This document shows positions 19,328 to 29,933 of a stretch of DNA of 64,000 nucleotides, in pieces. The DNA is taken from NCBI RefSeq assembly GCF_001709345.1, contig NZ_MDTQ01000001.1, forward strand, positions 1,956,584 through 2,020,583. Direction: 5' to 3'. The DNA is from Terasakiispira papahanaumokuakeensis (GTDB lineage: Bacteria > Pseudomonadota > Gammaproteobacteria > Pseudomonadales > Halomonadaceae). The notes below the pieces were generated by a model, which was not told the DNA's origin, did not search any database, and worked only from the letters and a program-made list of their open reading frames with translations. A program made the translations under genes and the position numbers. Position 1 is the first letter of the stretch; every line of letters begins with the position of its first letter.

Positions 19328-20989
19328 GTGGAAGATGAAAATGTAATGGAGTTCGACGTTCTGATCGTCGGAGGTGGCCCGGCTGGCTTATCCGCAGCCA
19401 TTCGCCTGATGCAGCAGGCCCAAAATGCGGAGCAAGAACTCACCGTATGCGTCGTCGAGAAAGGCTCAGAAATTGGTGCGCATATCCTATCGGGTGCGGT
19501 TTTTGAACCCACAGTACTGGGCGAGCTTATCCCTGACTGGAAAGAAAAAGGCGCTCCACTGAATACGCCTGTCACCGAAGATCAAGTCTATTTGCTTCAA
19601 AACAATGAGAAGGGGCAGAAATTACCCGGCCTGTTGGTGCCCAAAACCATGCACAACCATGGTAATTACATTATCAGCGAGGGCAACCTGACTCGCTGGC
19701 TGGGCGAACAAGCCGAAGCCCTAGGTGTCGAAATCTATCCTGGCTTTACCGCTGCTGAAGTCGTTTATGGTGACAAAGGTGAAGTCAAAGGCATTATGAC
19801 GGGCGCCATGGGCATTAGTGCTGAAGGCCAGGAAAAAGATTCGTATGTGCCCCCAATGGCGTTGTACGGACGTTACACTTTATTTGCTGAAGGCTGTCGT
19901 GGACACCTCGGCAAACAGCTGATCACGCATTATGACTTGGATGCAGGCAAAGACCCGCAGCATTACGGAATCGGCATTAAAGAACTGTGGGACATTGATC
20001 CAGCCAAACACCAACCTGGATTAGTCGTCCATGGCTCAGGCTGGCCACTGAGTGAAACAAAAGAAACCGCTGGGGGGTTCTTCCTGTATCACGCAGAGAA
20101 CAACCAAGTCTCAGTAGGATTGATCGTTGACCTTTCCTACTCCAATCCGCATTTATCGCCGTTTGATGAATTCCAACGCATGAAACACCACCCAGTGATT
20201 AAGCAATACCTGGAAGGGGGTTCCCGTGTGGCTTATGGCGCCCGAGCGATCACCAAAGGCGGGTATAATTGTCTGCCTAAAATGACATTCCCGGGGGGCC
20301 TATTGATTGGTTGCGATGCCGGCACGCTGAATTTCGCTAAAATCAAAGGTATTCATACTGCGATGAAATCCGGCATGATCGCAGCGGAAACAGTCTTCGA
20401 AGCGATTGCTGCTGGCGATGAAGGCGGTCAGGATTTGATTACTTTCTCAACCCGTTGGGAGCAATGCTGGGCGCAGGACGAGTTACATCGTTCACGTAAC
20501 TTTGGGCCCGCAATGCATAAGTTCGGGACTTTCCTAGGGGGTGCATTCAACTTCGTTGATCAGAACATTTTCAATGGAAAAATGCCGCTGACACTGCACG
20601 ACACTCACCCAGACCATGCACAGCTGAAGCCAGCATCCGAGTCTCCTCAAATCAACTACCCGAAACCTGATGGCGTACTGAGCTTCGATAAACTTTCTTC
20701 AGTTTTCCTCTCCAATACGAACCATGAAGAAGATCAACCCTGTCATTTGCGTTTGAAAGATCCGCTGATTCCAATCCAGCAAAATCTTCCAAAATATGAT
20801 GAGCCTGCCCAACGTTATTGTCCGGCTGGCGTATATGAAGTCATTGACGGTGATGATGGTGAGAAGCAATTCCGTATTAACTTCTCAAACTGCGTTCATT
20901 GTAAAACCTGCGATATTAAAGACCCAGCACAAAATATAACCTGGGTCACACCAGAAGGTGGCGGCGGGCCGAACTATCCCAATATGTAA
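19328..20989 (+). CDS. electron transfer flavoprotein-ubiquinone oxidoreductase
   Basis: 553 residues, the full length of bacterial ETF-QO. An N-terminal FAD-binding motif VLIVGGGPAGLSAAIRL (~11-27) is followed by the ubiquinone/membrane-contact region and a C-terminal 4Fe-4S domain with CPAGVYEV and CVHCKTCDI supplying the cysteines. It passes electrons from EtfAB to ubiquinone at the inner membrane. GTG at 19328 is preferred because TGAGGAG lies 7 bases upstream; an in-frame ATG at 19346 lacks such spacing. Divergent from etfBA. Confidence 0.96.
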   Translation: MEDENVMEFDVLIVGGGPAGLSAAIRLMQQAQNAEQELTVCVVEKGSEIGAHILSGAVFEPTVLGELIPDWKEKGAPLNTPVTEDQVYLLQNNEKGQKLPGLLVPKTMHNHGNYIISEGNLTRWLGEQAEALGVEIYPGFTAAEVVYGDKGEVKGIMTGAMGISAEGQEKDSYVPPMALYGRYTLFAEGCRGHLGKQLITHYDLDAGKDPQHYGIGIKELWDIDPAKHQPGLVVHGSGWPLSETKETAGGFFLYHAENNQVSVGLIVDLSYSNPHLSPFDEFQRMKHHPVIKQYLEGGSRVAYGARAITKGGYNCLPKMTFPGGLLIGCDAGTLNFAKIKGIHTAMKSGMIAAETVFEAIAAGDEGGQDLITFSTRWEQCWAQDELHRSRNFGPAMHKFGTFLGGAFNFVDQNIFNGKMPLTLHDTHPDHAQLKPASESPQINYPKPDGVLSFDKLSSVFLSNTNHEEDQPCHLRLKDPLIPIQQNLPKYDEPAQRYCPAGVYEVIDGDDGEKQFRINFSNCVHCKTCDIKDPAQNITWVTPEGGGGPNYPNM

Positions 20990-21010
20990 CGAGAAATTGC
21001 CCCACTCAAC

Positions 21011-21045
21011 ATCAAAACAGCGGAGCACAACTCCGCTGTTTTGAT
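21011..21045. terminator. bidirectional terminator
   Basis: A perfect 15-bp inverted repeat, ATCAAAACAGCGGAG-CACAA-CTCCGCTGTTTTGAT, lies between the converging ETF-QO and GNAT genes. The U-rich side on both strands comes from the TTTT inside the stem. Confidence 0.85.
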
Positions 21046-21075
21046 ATGAGCACAGACTCAATGTATACCATCCGG

Positions 21076-21624
21076 TCAGTACGATTCAGGTCGCGCAATG
21101 CGATAAAAACAATGCCGGGCCAAGGGATGATCATGAGCCAGCTTTGGATGATCAAAGTCCATCCCTGTATCCGACATGCCAATTTTCTCCATCACACGCC
21201 GTGACGGCTGATTCGCTAGCGTGGTAAAGGCATAAACCGAATCAAGATCAAGATGCTGCCAAGCCCATTGCAACACAGCTTTAGCCGCTTCAGGGGCATA
21301 GCCCTTCCCCCAATAAGAAGCCGCTAAGCGCCAGCCAATCTCAGTTAAAGGCGTCACCGGAAAACCACTATCAATGAGTTGATCATTTAACCCCACAAAC
21401 CCCATCAAGGCGTGAGTACGCTTGTGTTCAAGTGCCCAAAATCCGTAACCGTTTTGGTCAATTAACGACTGCAGTCGTGCCATAAGGGCATCGCTTTCTG
21501 AGCGAGACAGTGGCGCAGGGAAATACCGCATCACGACAGGATCCGCGTTCATTTGGGCAAAAGCCGTTTGATCATACTCAAACCATGGCCGCAGCCTTAA
21601 TCTTGACGTCTCAATGACGGTCAT
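21076..21624 (-). CDS. GNAT family N-acetyltransferase (RimJ/RimL type)
   Basis: The ATG at 21624 overlaps the upstream MOSC gene stop (ATGA) and gives the typical start MTVIETSRLRLRPWFEYD; an earlier ATG at 21639 is possible. The 182 residues contain the ALMGFVGLNDQL strand, the acetyl-CoA loop region GWRLAASYWGKGYAPEAAKAVL (V-x-x-x-x-W-G-x-G-Y-A) and NQPSRRVMEKIGM, the classic RimJ-like pattern. The substrate is unknown (ribosomal protein N-termini or small amines in relatives). Confidence 0.9.
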   Translation of the reverse strand: MTVIETSRLRLRPWFEYDQTAFAQMNADPVVMRYFPAPLSRSESDALMARLQSLIDQNGYGFWALEHKRTHALMGFVGLNDQLIDSGFPVTPLTEIGWRLAASYWGKGYAPEAAKAVLQWAWQHLDLDSVYAFTTLANQPSRRVMEKIGMSDTGMDFDHPKLAHDHPLARHCFYRIARPESY

Positions 21625-22265
21625 GACTGAGCCAACCATTTTTCAAACTTCTGCCGTACTCGCTCGGCCAGAGGGGCCTTGAGTGCCGCTTGTATTTGAT
21701 CCACAGGTCTCGATTTGCCCGTCATTAATCGATAAAGCGATTGTATCGTCGGAAAATCAATTGAAGCCGCTTGATAGATCGCAGCATCTCCAGCTTTAAG
21801 CGGCCCCTCGTTGATCACACGCCAATAAACCCCTGAGCGCTCAGCCTGGATGAACTGTTTAGTAAACGTCGCATCCTGCATCCGAGTCGACAGAATATTA
21901 CAAGGAATCCTAGGCGCGGTGGCTTCCAATAGCACCGAATCAAATTGCAAACGGTCCCCCACTCGCACCTGCTGTGGCAGCCCTTTTAACATTAAGTTTT
22001 CGCCAAAGGCTCCCGGAGCCAACTCATGCCCCAATAACGACATCCACCATTCATAATCTTCAATGGCATAAGAATAAACCGCTTGATCGGCGCCGCCATG
22101 GTGCTTGGTATGAATGATCGTATCACCTGCAAGTCCCGCGACCGTAACAGCCACCTGATGGGTTTGCGGCACTTTCACGATCCCTGAGTCAACGGACTTA
22201 CCGCGATAAGTTAATGTTTGTTTCTCACCAATATTGACCGCTAAAACGGTTACCGACTGAGTCAC
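21621..22265 (-). CDS. MOSC domain protein (YiiM-like)
   Basis: A GTG start at 22265 follows an excellent ribosome-binding site (AAAGGAGGT, 22270-22278) by 4 bases and gives a 214-residue protein close to YiiM length. The frame is open further upstream but would run into the LysR gene. The MOSC domain includes THHGG-type HTKHHGGADQAVYSYA, FGENLML and PRIPCNILSTRM, whose Cys is the expected molybdenum-cofactor ligand. YiiM reduces N-hydroxylated compounds such as 6-hydroxylaminopurine in E. coli. Probably transcribed with the LysR gene (100-base gap) and coupled to the GNAT gene. Confidence 0.9.
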   Translation of the reverse strand: MTQSVTVLAVNIGEKQTLTYRGKSVDSGIVKVPQTHQVAVTVAGLAGDTIIHTKHHGGADQAVYSYAIEDYEWWMSLLGHELAPGAFGENLMLKGLPQQVRVGDRLQFDSVLLEATAPRIPCNILSTRMQDATFTKQFIQAERSGVYWRVINEGPLKAGDAAIYQAASIDFPTIQSLYRLMTGKSRPVDQIQAALKAPLAERVRQKFEKWLAQS

Positions 22266-22365
22266 CTTGACCTCCTTTAAAAATAGCGCTGTATCATCCA
22301 AACGACTTTTAACAATGTTTAACAACAACGACGGTACAGACGGCATCCAGCGAAATCCAACCCAC

Positions 22366-23262
22366 TCAGATCGCTTCTCGCCAAGGGACTTGATCTGCAA
22401 AGCGCGCCAGCAATGCATCGCATAAGAGCTGTAAACGGCGTGATCGCTGACGACTTCTAGGATAAATCAACCAAACGCCGCTAAAAGGATAACGATACTG
22501 ATCGAGCAAGGAGACTAAGCGTCCACTGGCAAGGTCAGGCTCGACATAATAATCAGGCAACTGAGCAATGCCTAAGCCCCGCCGAACAGCATCCAACTGT
22601 GCAGGACCCGAATTGGAACGCCAACTGGCTTCAGGACGAATCTCATAACGCTGTCCCTCACGTTGAAAAAGCCAGCGTGTACGAGACCCCGTCAAACAAC
22701 GGTGATGAGCCAGCTCACTCAGCACATGAGGCATGCCAAATCGCTCTAAATAAGCGGGGCTGGCACATAAATACTCTCGCCGGTCGCACAAACGCCGTGA
22801 GAGCATAGACGAATCATCCATGGCCCCCATGCGAACGGCCAGGTCATATCCCTCTTCAATCAAATCAACACGACGATTAGTCAAATGCAAATCCAAAGAG
22901 AGTCGAGGGTGTTGCAGCATCAATTCATTCAATACCGGGGCAATAAACCGCTCACCAAAAGTGGTGGCACAAGTCACTTTCAAAGGCCCGACAGCTTCAT
23001 GCGCTTCAGCACTAATGGCATGTTCGGCAGACACCAACCCCTCAAGTAAGCGACGACATTGTTCATAATAGCGCTGTCCGGCCTGGCTGGGACGCAGCTT
23101 TCGAGTCGTCCGATATAGCAAAGGGACACCTAAAGATGACTCCAACTTAGCCACCAAACGACTCACATGAGATGGTGAAACTTTTAGTCTATCCGCTGCG
23201 GCCGAGAAACTCCCTTGTTTCATCACTTCAACAAAGGCTTCCACTGCTTCCCAATGATGCAT
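22366..23262 (-). CDS. LysR family transcriptional regulator
   Basis: 298 residues. An N-terminal winged HTH (FVEVMKQGSFSAAADRLKVSPSHVSRLVAKLESSLG, residues ~9-44, given as landmarks FSAAADRLKVSPSHVSRL) is followed by the LysR effector domain (~90-290). It diverges from frmA across a 267-base region with two overlapping palindromes, so it is the likely regulator of frmA-fghA and/or of itself with the MOSC-GNAT genes. The effector is unknown; related regulators beside frmA genes are common outside enterics, where FrmR does this job. Confidence 0.92.
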   Translation of the reverse strand: MHHWEAVEAFVEVMKQGSFSAAADRLKVSPSHVSRLVAKLESSLGVPLLYRTTRKLRPSQAGQRYYEQCRRLLEGLVSAEHAISAEAHEAVGPLKVTCATTFGERFIAPVLNELMLQHPRLSLDLHLTNRRVDLIEEGYDLAVRMGAMDDSSMLSRRLCDRREYLCASPAYLERFGMPHVLSELAHHRCLTGSRTRWLFQREGQRYEIRPEASWRSNSGPAQLDAVRRGLGIAQLPDYYVEPDLASGRLVSLLDQYRYPFSGVWLIYPRSRQRSRRLQLLCDALLARFADQVPWREAI

Positions 23263-23361
23263 ACGTCGGCATACTCCTCAAATCATTCCACGCTTTTCGA
23301 TCACTCAATGCTTTTCATTTTCAATCAGTCAGCGTTTCTCAACCAAAACACCGAGCACTTT

Positions 23362-23390
23362 ATTGTTATATGACAACAATCATTTGTCAT
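23362..23390. promoter_or_regulatory. overlapping palindromes in the LysR/frmA divergent region
   Basis: ATTGTT-N7-AACAAT (23362-23380) overlaps ATGACAA-N7-TTGTCAT (23370-23390). Two interleaved dyads of LysR-type size lie between divergent genes and are good operator candidates. A further 8-bp hairpin (AAGCACTC 23456-23463 with GAGTGCTT 23474-23481) lies in the probable frmA leader. Confidence 0.45.
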
Positions 23391-23520
23391 TCGTGATATT
23401 AATATTGTGCTCAGGCTCCGCTACACTGCGTGCAATTGCTTTGATAAGTGTTCCCAAGCACTCGCTGCATTGTGAGTGCTTTTATACATATTGATATCAC
23501 ACACTGACTTGAACCGATGA

Positions 23521-24639
<1,119 letters not shown>

Positions 24640-24715
24640 TCACATTATCGACGGCATCAGCCAGCTTAATACTGACGGAGGCCGTCGAGTAAATATTTTG
24701 TTCCAGGAGATGACC

Positions 24716-25573
24716 ATGTCACAACAACAGCATCTTGAGCTACTCAGTAGTCAAAAAAGCTTTGGTGGTTGGCTCAAACGTTACCAGCATAGTGCCAGCA
24801 GCACCGGTACGGACATGATCTTCGCTATTTATCTGCCCCCAAAGGCTGAGCGCGAAGCCGTACCCGTGCTTTATTGGTTATCTGGCCTCACTTGTAACGA
24901 TGAGAACTTCATGCAGAAAGCCGGTGCTCAACGCATGGCAGCCGAGCTTGGATTAGCCATCGTTTGCCCGGATACCAGCCCGCGGGGTACAGATCTTCCC
25001 CAAGAGCACGACAGCTACGATTTTGGTTCTGGCGCAGGCTTCTATGTGAATGCCACTCAAGCCCCCTGGGATCAACATTACCGGATGTATGACTATGTCG
25101 TCGAAGAATTGCCGACCTTAATCGAAGCTCACTTTCCCGTCACCGATCAACGTAGTATCAGTGGCCATTCAATGGGCGGCCACGGTGCCTTAATCTGTGC
25201 GTTGAAAAATCCAGGCCGCTATCAATCGGTTTCAGCCTTTGCCCCAATCAGTCACCCGACCGAGTGCCCATGGGGGCAAAAAGCCTTTACCGGTTACTTA
25301 GGGGAAGATCGAGAATCTTGGAAACAGTGGGATGCCTGTGAACTGATTAGCCAAGCACAGGAACAGCTGCCATTACTGGTTGACCAAGGTGATGCTGACA
25401 ATTTTTTAGCAGCGGGACAACTCAAACCCGAAGCCTTACAAGAGGCCTGCGATCATGTCAGTCACCCGATAGTGCTTCGCTTACAACCAGGCTATGATCA
25501 CAGCTACTTCTTTATCGCTAGCTTTATTGATGATCACTTAAGCCATCATGCCAAAGCTTTAAAATTGATCTAA
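24716..25573 (+). CDS. fghA: S-formylglutathione hydrolase
   Basis: The ATG at 24716 is best placed after AGGAG (6-base spacing) and gives 285 residues. The esterase-D family core includes [20 protein letters not shown], the nucleophile elbow [11 protein letters not shown] (Ser), the acid DQGDADNFL and the His in [13 protein letters not shown]. It releases formate and glutathione from S-formylglutathione. It is co-transcribed with frmA. Confidence 0.96.
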   Translation: MSQQQHLELLSSQKSFGGWLKRYQHSASSTGTDMIFAIYLPPKAEREAVPVLYWLSGLTCNDENFMQKAGAQRMAAELGLAIVCPDTSPRGTDLPQEHDSYDFGSGAGFYVNATQAPWDQHYRMYDYVVEELPTLIEAHFPVTDQRSISGHSMGGHGALICALKNPGRYQSVSAFAPISHPTECPWGQKAFTGYLGEDRESWKQWDACELISQAQEQLPLLVDQGDADNFLAAGQLKPEALQEACDHVSHPIVLRLQPGYDHSYFFIASFIDDHLSHHAKALKLI

Positions 25574-25600
25574 CATGATTAAGGTTGAACCGATATCACC

Positions 25601-25624
25601 TAAGCGGCCTTTTCTGGCCGCTTA
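25601..25624. terminator. hairpin between fghA and the DUF3750 gene
   Basis: TAAGCGGCC-TTTTCT-GGCCGCTTA is a perfect 9-bp stem in the 72-base gap of converging genes. The T-tail is short, so it is probably a modest bidirectional terminator. Confidence 0.65.
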
Positions 25625-25645
25625 TTGACAAGCAAAGCACACCTT

Positions 25646-26422
25646 TCACCCCTCATCCTGCGCTGGCGGCATCGGATTAGTATTACGCAACGCCAACTCC
25701 CCAATACCGGGCAGCTTAATCCCCATGGCCATGGGGTTCACGCCAAAAGATAAACCTAGAATATTCATCTCAAGCCCTTCACGCCAGCCTAATAATACGC
25801 CTGCAATTCCGCCTAATGATACTTGTAAACCGGCACCGCCAGGGGGCACCGCAGCGACTTGCATGCCCAGATAATCCTTCCCAATCGCATGGTTAGGCAA
25901 GGCAACATTTAATGCATCGGTTTGCCGGATCACCCAGGCTACGAAAGTATTACTATTGGGGCCAGGCCAAGCCCGATATTGATCAGGATATGGGTAATCC
26001 GCGACGGCTTGTTCAATTTGAACAATGGCTTCAGCAGCCTGATCTCCACGCAAATCGGCCAGCAAAGTCGGAGACTGCCCATACCACGCCTGATCAGGGG
26101 TTTGCACTTGGGATTGAACGACAGGGCGTCTCCAGCCAATCACTTGATGGACGCGATAATCTGAAGCGCCCTCTGCTTTAGTACTGATCCAAGTATGTAC
26201 GGCAAAATAACCTCGCCAACTCCAGGCCCTCGCTGCATAAACCTGAACCACCGCTTCAGAAGTCTTAACGGGATTGGGGGCCAACCCTGCACTTGAACGA
26301 TCAGCCGTACGCCAACTGGTCGCGCCCTCACTATTTAAGCGAGTATCTGCTGCCACCCATAACGGACCCAGTAATAACACCATGATCATGAACAAGCTAC
26401 CACTCAAAACCTTTAACCACAT
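25646..26422 (-). CDS. DUF3750 family membrane-anchored protein
   Basis: The ATG at 26422 (AGGGAG 9 bases before) gives 258 residues. There is one N-terminal hydrophobic segment (~4-25). The family landmarks are VYAARAWSWRGYFAVHTWI, YRAWPGPNSNTFVAWVIRQ, HAIGKDYLGM and the C-terminal GINPMAMG-like FGVNPMAMGIKLPGIGELA. The conserved WPGPNSNTF and His/Asp-rich pattern suggest a periplasmic enzyme, but no function is established for the family. Confidence 0.88.
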   Translation of the reverse strand: MWLKVLSGSLFMIMVLLLGPLWVAADTRLNSEGATSWRTADRSSAGLAPNPVKTSEAVVQVYAARAWSWRGYFAVHTWISTKAEGASDYRVHQVIGWRRPVVQSQVQTPDQAWYGQSPTLLADLRGDQAAEAIVQIEQAVADYPYPDQYRAWPGPNSNTFVAWVIRQTDALNVALPNHAIGKDYLGMQVAAVPPGGAGLQVSLGGIAGVLLGWREGLEMNILGLSFGVNPMAMGIKLPGIGELALRNTNPMPPAQDEG

Positions 26423-26893
26423 CGCCACGGGCTCCCTTTTCACGACAGCTGACTTCTAATGCCGTTGATGGCATCACGCTTTCACAACGCAATCACCCAA
26501 CGAAATCACGACCACGGAGAACTCGACCCTAGAGATCCAAACTTAGACCACAGAACAGTGCATTTTCTCAACCGATATTTAATCAGAACGGATATACGGC
26601 CAAAAACACAATAATGACAATAATAAAAATGCCGTCTGAATAAAAATGTCATCTAAAAAAGAAGAAAACGAAGGGATGATAAGGCAAGATAAAACTAAGA
26701 AGAGTATCCATATAGAGACAAGTGATCATACCAAGATACTCACGAGATAATCTAAAGCGCATAAAGCCTGTTCAGATTCAGCACTATAGCCTGCGACGAC
26801 AGTGGCTAAAAAGTGTATTCATCACATCATCAACCTATCGTCTCGGAAGACACTCTAGGAAGACACTGAGCGCAACACATCAAGGGAAATCTC
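26423..26893. other. gene-free A+T-rich intergenic region
   Basis: 471 bases between the divergent DUF3750 gene and the small membrane-protein gene. It is markedly A+T-rich around 26575-26720. It contains a direct repeat AATAAAAATG (two copies near 26620-26650) and a second one, GGAAGACACT (26845-26854 and 26859-26868). The plus-strand frame 26722-27132 is open but overlaps the membrane-protein gene and shows no family features. Confidence 0.5.
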
Positions 26894-27253
26894 ATGCAGA
26901 ACATGATCAAAAAAACCTTTGGCGGCCTTTCGACTCAATATTATCTTCGCCATCTGTTCTTTGGCGCGATATTGTCAGGGCTTGTGATTATGATGACACT
27001 CAATGGTCAAAGCACACTCACACTTGGCACCATTTCTTTATTACTCATCAATACACTCTTATATCCATATGCGCGTTTTGTTTACGAAAGCATTATCCAT
27101 TTCATCATGGGAGACAATATCTTCTTTATTAACGCACTTGTCATGTTAATCGTTAAATTTATCACCATGGTATTATGCTGGAGCTTTGCTATTTTCATTG
27201 CACCTATTGGGCTTGCTTATCTCTATTACCATCATACAAAAGCAGCGCATTAA
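26894..27253 (+). CDS. small integral membrane protein, unrecognised
   Basis: 119 residues, basic N-terminus (MQNMIKKTFGG), then three to four hydrophobic helices (~22-37, 43-58, 75-92, 93-112) separated by short loops, one with the motif YPYARFVYESI. The start is supported by CAAGGGAAA. It is monocistronic and ends at a strong terminator. I do not recognise the family; similar short three-helix proteins occur in marine gammaproteobacteria without known role. Confidence 0.75.
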   Translation: MQNMIKKTFGGLSTQYYLRHLFFGAILSGLVIMMTLNGQSTLTLGTISLLLINTLLYPYARFVYESIIHFIMGDNIFFINALVMLIVKFITMVLCWSFAIFIAPIGLAYLYYHHTKAAH

Positions 27254-27270
27254 TCGAATGCCATATAGAA

Positions 27271-27305
27271 TAAAGGCCCTGCTTCAAACACTCACAGGGC
27301 CTTTA
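27271..27305. terminator. bidirectional terminator
   Basis: TAAAGGCCCTG, a 13-base loop, then CAGGGCCTTTA. It lies between the converging membrane-protein and HDOD genes. Confidence 0.85.
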
Positions 27306-27346
27306 TCGGTCACTTTCTCCAGAACACGATAAAAAATCTCAAAACA

Positions 27347-28183
27347 TCAAGCGCTTAACACAGCATCAAGATCATCTTCTTCTGATTTCAAAGCAGCCCA
27401 GTCATCAAATACCTGGCTGACATCCAGTGAGAGACGTTGGGACAACTCAAAAGGGAAGTGGGCCATTTGATCTTCCTCACTTAACCCCTTTTGCTCAGCC
27501 TGATGAATATAAAGTGCGATTGAAATCAAAGCCGCATACGGAGAAAAAGGCTGCTGTTCTGGGTCAATATGATGACTAATCGCAAGCTGAATAGCTTCAG
27601 GAAAGTGCCAGCGTTTTGCTAATTCAACACCGACCTGAGCATAGTCATAGCCCAGCATATTACGTTCAAGCTCAACACGATCGCCACCATGGGCCACAAG
27701 CTGGTCGATCTTTCTTGCTTTTTCAGGCTCCCCCATGTGGATCAACAACTCACCAATTGAATGCATCATCCCGCACGTAAAGGCCACTTCTCGATCCACC
27801 TGAGCATGCTTAGCCAATACCTTACAAAGACTGGCGATATGAAAAGTATCACGCCAAAATTTCTGCTTATTCAGTCCAGGCACATTGATAAAAGCGGTCG
27901 TCATCCCAGAAGCCGTCACTAAGGTTCTGAGCTGATCCGTCCCCAGAAGCACAACAGCATCACTGATCGATGCGACTTTCCGTCCCACGCCATAACGTGA
28001 CGAATTGGCCAAACGTAAGACTTTGGCCGCAAAAGCCTGATCCTTATTAATCTGTCGACCAATCTCATCAGCACTGACTGTTTCCGAGTTAAATGTCTCC
28101 ATGAGCTCTAAGACAACTTTCGGAATACTGGGCAGTTGGTAAACGCTTTCAAACAAAGTGGCTATGGGCATAAAAGCCTCCAT
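27347..28183 (-). CDS. HDOD domain protein
   Basis: 278 residues. The HDOD domain (~15-210) has the features LPSIPKVVLELMETFN, VLRLANSSRYGVGRKVASISDAV, FTCGMMHSIGELLIHMG and ISHHIDPEQQ. HDOD proteins are HD-related, often lack phosphohydrolase activity and act as signalling partners near c-di-GMP and chemotaxis systems. The starting ATG at 28183 may be replaced by the internal ATG four codons later (MPIATLF). The 277 bases upstream hold no gene. Confidence 0.92.
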   Translation of the reverse strand: MEAFMPIATLFESVYQLPSIPKVVLELMETFNSETVSADEIGRQINKDQAFAAKVLRLANSSRYGVGRKVASISDAVVLLGTDQLRTLVTASGMTTAFINVPGLNKQKFWRDTFHIASLCKVLAKHAQVDREVAFTCGMMHSIGELLIHMGEPEKARKIDQLVAHGGDRVELERNMLGYDYAQVGVELAKRWHFPEAIQLAISHHIDPEQQPFSPYAALISIALYIHQAEQKGLSEEDQMAHFPFELSQRLSLDVSQVFDDWAALKSEEDDLDAVLSA

Positions 28184-28460
28184 TACAAAAGGAGTCCAGC
28201 AATAACGCAGGTCCAGAGCGACGCCCCAACAACACCGAAGACGTCCTTATATTTACCTCAATACTTAACATCACACCTAACAACTGACGTCTTCATCATC
28301 AAGACATTGATTAAAGCAACCAGTAGCATAAGTATAGAATAACGCGTTGATCTAATCTGATACAGAGGCCCACCTTTTTTAGTTCAATGAACACCTTTGA
28401 GCCGCTTTATTTATAGCGCTCATCAACAGAACAGCCCGCCATAGTTCCACGACCATAGAC

Positions 28461-29660
28461 TCAAGGAGCGGCAGACCACATGCGTGTTAACCAGTCATAC
28501 GCATAATCTTGCTGCTGATCAATAAAAACATGGGATCCCGACCACATTTTGACACTGAGTCGATCGGGGTAGCCCCAAGCCTTCCAGACCTTCGCCATTT
28601 TATCCCAGGCTTGATATACCGCCTCAGGAGGAAATAAAGGATCCTGATCTCCTGCGAGCAACAACATCGGTTTAGGGGCGGCTAGGCTGGCGACATCAGG
28701 GTAGTCTAGAAATCTCAAGAGGCCGGGGTGTAGCATTTGCCAGGCAGACCCACCCCGTAACTGATTATTGCCAGGCACCATCAATTGCTTGGCAGGCGCC
28801 ATCCAATTGATCGCAATACTGGCCTTTACCGCATCGCTCAAAGCCGCTGCCTGCCAGGCCCGAAAAGCCCCCATGGAAAAACCAATTGCGGCCACACGTT
28901 CAGCATCGGTCTCGGGCTGAGCGGCTAAGAACTCAGCAGCCCGTACATCTTCATAAGCCATCAAGCCTGCCATGGAACTCCCTAGATTCGCCATATTGGC
29001 CGCCAAAGCTTGCTGATCTTCATATGACATCGGGCCGCGATCGCCCCAGCCCAAAGCATCAACAGCCAACACCATATAGCCACGCTCAGCGAGGACATCA
29101 CCGGGAAATCGACCACTGAAATAACGTTCTGCCCACACCTGGGATGCGGCTAAGCGATAGGGATCATTCCAGGTACGAATCAGCTTTTCCTTACCAATAT
29201 CAAACCGTGCCCCATGATCGTGATAAAAAACAGCTGAAGGGAAAGGACCACTTCCTTTGGGGATTAATAGTAACCCCAAGACACGGCTGTCTTGTGTCAG
29301 GTTAAAGGCGACTTTACGCGCAATGTAAGTACCACGGTCAACCTCATCAACGACAACAGGATCAAACGGTACAGAGGTCGGTACCTGCCAAGTAAGAGAC
29401 CAAAGTTTCTCTTGTCCCTTACGCCGCCACTGGACTAAATCCTCAACGTCTGAAGACCATGCCATGGGATATGTCATACGCGCCTTGAGCTGATCCACCA
29501 TGACCGGCAATAGGTCAGGTGTCACACCTTCAGTCTGGTACCTAGGCGAGGGAACGGGAGGAGAAGCGAAAGTGTTTGAAGACATACAAAGGTTGAAAGA
29601 CATACCAAATATCGCGCCAAGTAAACATACGAGCCTGAGAGATTGATTAGATTGAGCCAT
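28461..29660 (-). CDS. secreted alpha/beta hydrolase (dienelactone-hydrolase/acetyl-xylan-esterase-like)
   Basis: The ATG at 29660 follows AAGGAGGA by 5 bases and gives 399 residues with a signal peptide (MAQSNQSLRLVCLLGAIFGM...TFA, cleavage around residue 33). The hydrolase fold shows the nucleophile elbow AAIGFSMGAF (Ser), the acid LLLAGDQDPLFPP and the His in WSGSHVFIDQ. A periplasmic or secreted esterase or peptidase is expected; the substrate is unknown. It is monocistronic, downstream of the RHS operon terminator. Confidence 0.85.
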   Translation of the reverse strand: MAQSNQSLRLVCLLGAIFGMSFNLCMSSNTFASPPVPSPRYQTEGVTPDLLPVMVDQLKARMTYPMAWSSDVEDLVQWRRKGQEKLWSLTWQVPTSVPFDPVVVDEVDRGTYIARKVAFNLTQDSRVLGLLLIPKGSGPFPSAVFYHDHGARFDIGKEKLIRTWNDPYRLAASQVWAERYFSGRFPGDVLAERGYMVLAVDALGWGDRGPMSYEDQQALAANMANLGSSMAGLMAYEDVRAAEFLAAQPETDAERVAAIGFSMGAFRAWQAAALSDAVKASIAINWMAPAKQLMVPGNNQLRGGSAWQMLHPGLLRFLDYPDVASLAAPKPMLLLAGDQDPLFPPEAVYQAWDKMAKVWKAWGYPDRLSVKMWSGSHVFIDQQQDYAYDWLTRMWSAAP

Positions 29661-29848
29661 AGCATCCTCCTTGATTAAGCTCATTCGTTGTCATCGAATT
29701 ACGGATAGCCTGCCGGAGTGATACACCTTCCCACAATAAGACAAACATATGATGTCATACTATTGATACAGTAATATTCTGGACAATGTCATATTGAACG
29801 TGACTTAACCCTTTGCATGTCTAGCGATACATTAACGCGCCATTAGCT

Positions 29849-29880
29849 TAAAAAAAACGCCCCTAGCAGGTAGAGGCGTC
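29849..29880 (-). terminator. terminator of the RHS operon
   Basis: On the minus strand ACGCCTCTA, loop CCTGC, then TAGGGGCGT (one G-U pair), followed by TTTTTT. It lies 54 bases after the PLC-like gene stop and closes the three-gene operon. Confidence 0.88.
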
Positions 29881-29933
29881 GATTCAATAACATTCAGAAC
29901 AAATCTCATGCTTTAGACAATTAAGTCCACGTT

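Noticed and set aside
22266-22418. Longer MOSC protein starting at 22418
   Set aside because: It would overlap the LysR coding end by 53 bases, and the GTG at 22265 has a near-perfect Shine-Dalgarno.
26722-27132. Plus-strand frame of 136 codons ahead of the small membrane-protein gene
   Set aside because: It overlaps the membrane-protein gene in another frame, has a basic low-quality composition and no ribosome-binding site; the frame from 26894 has membrane helices and AGGGAA.
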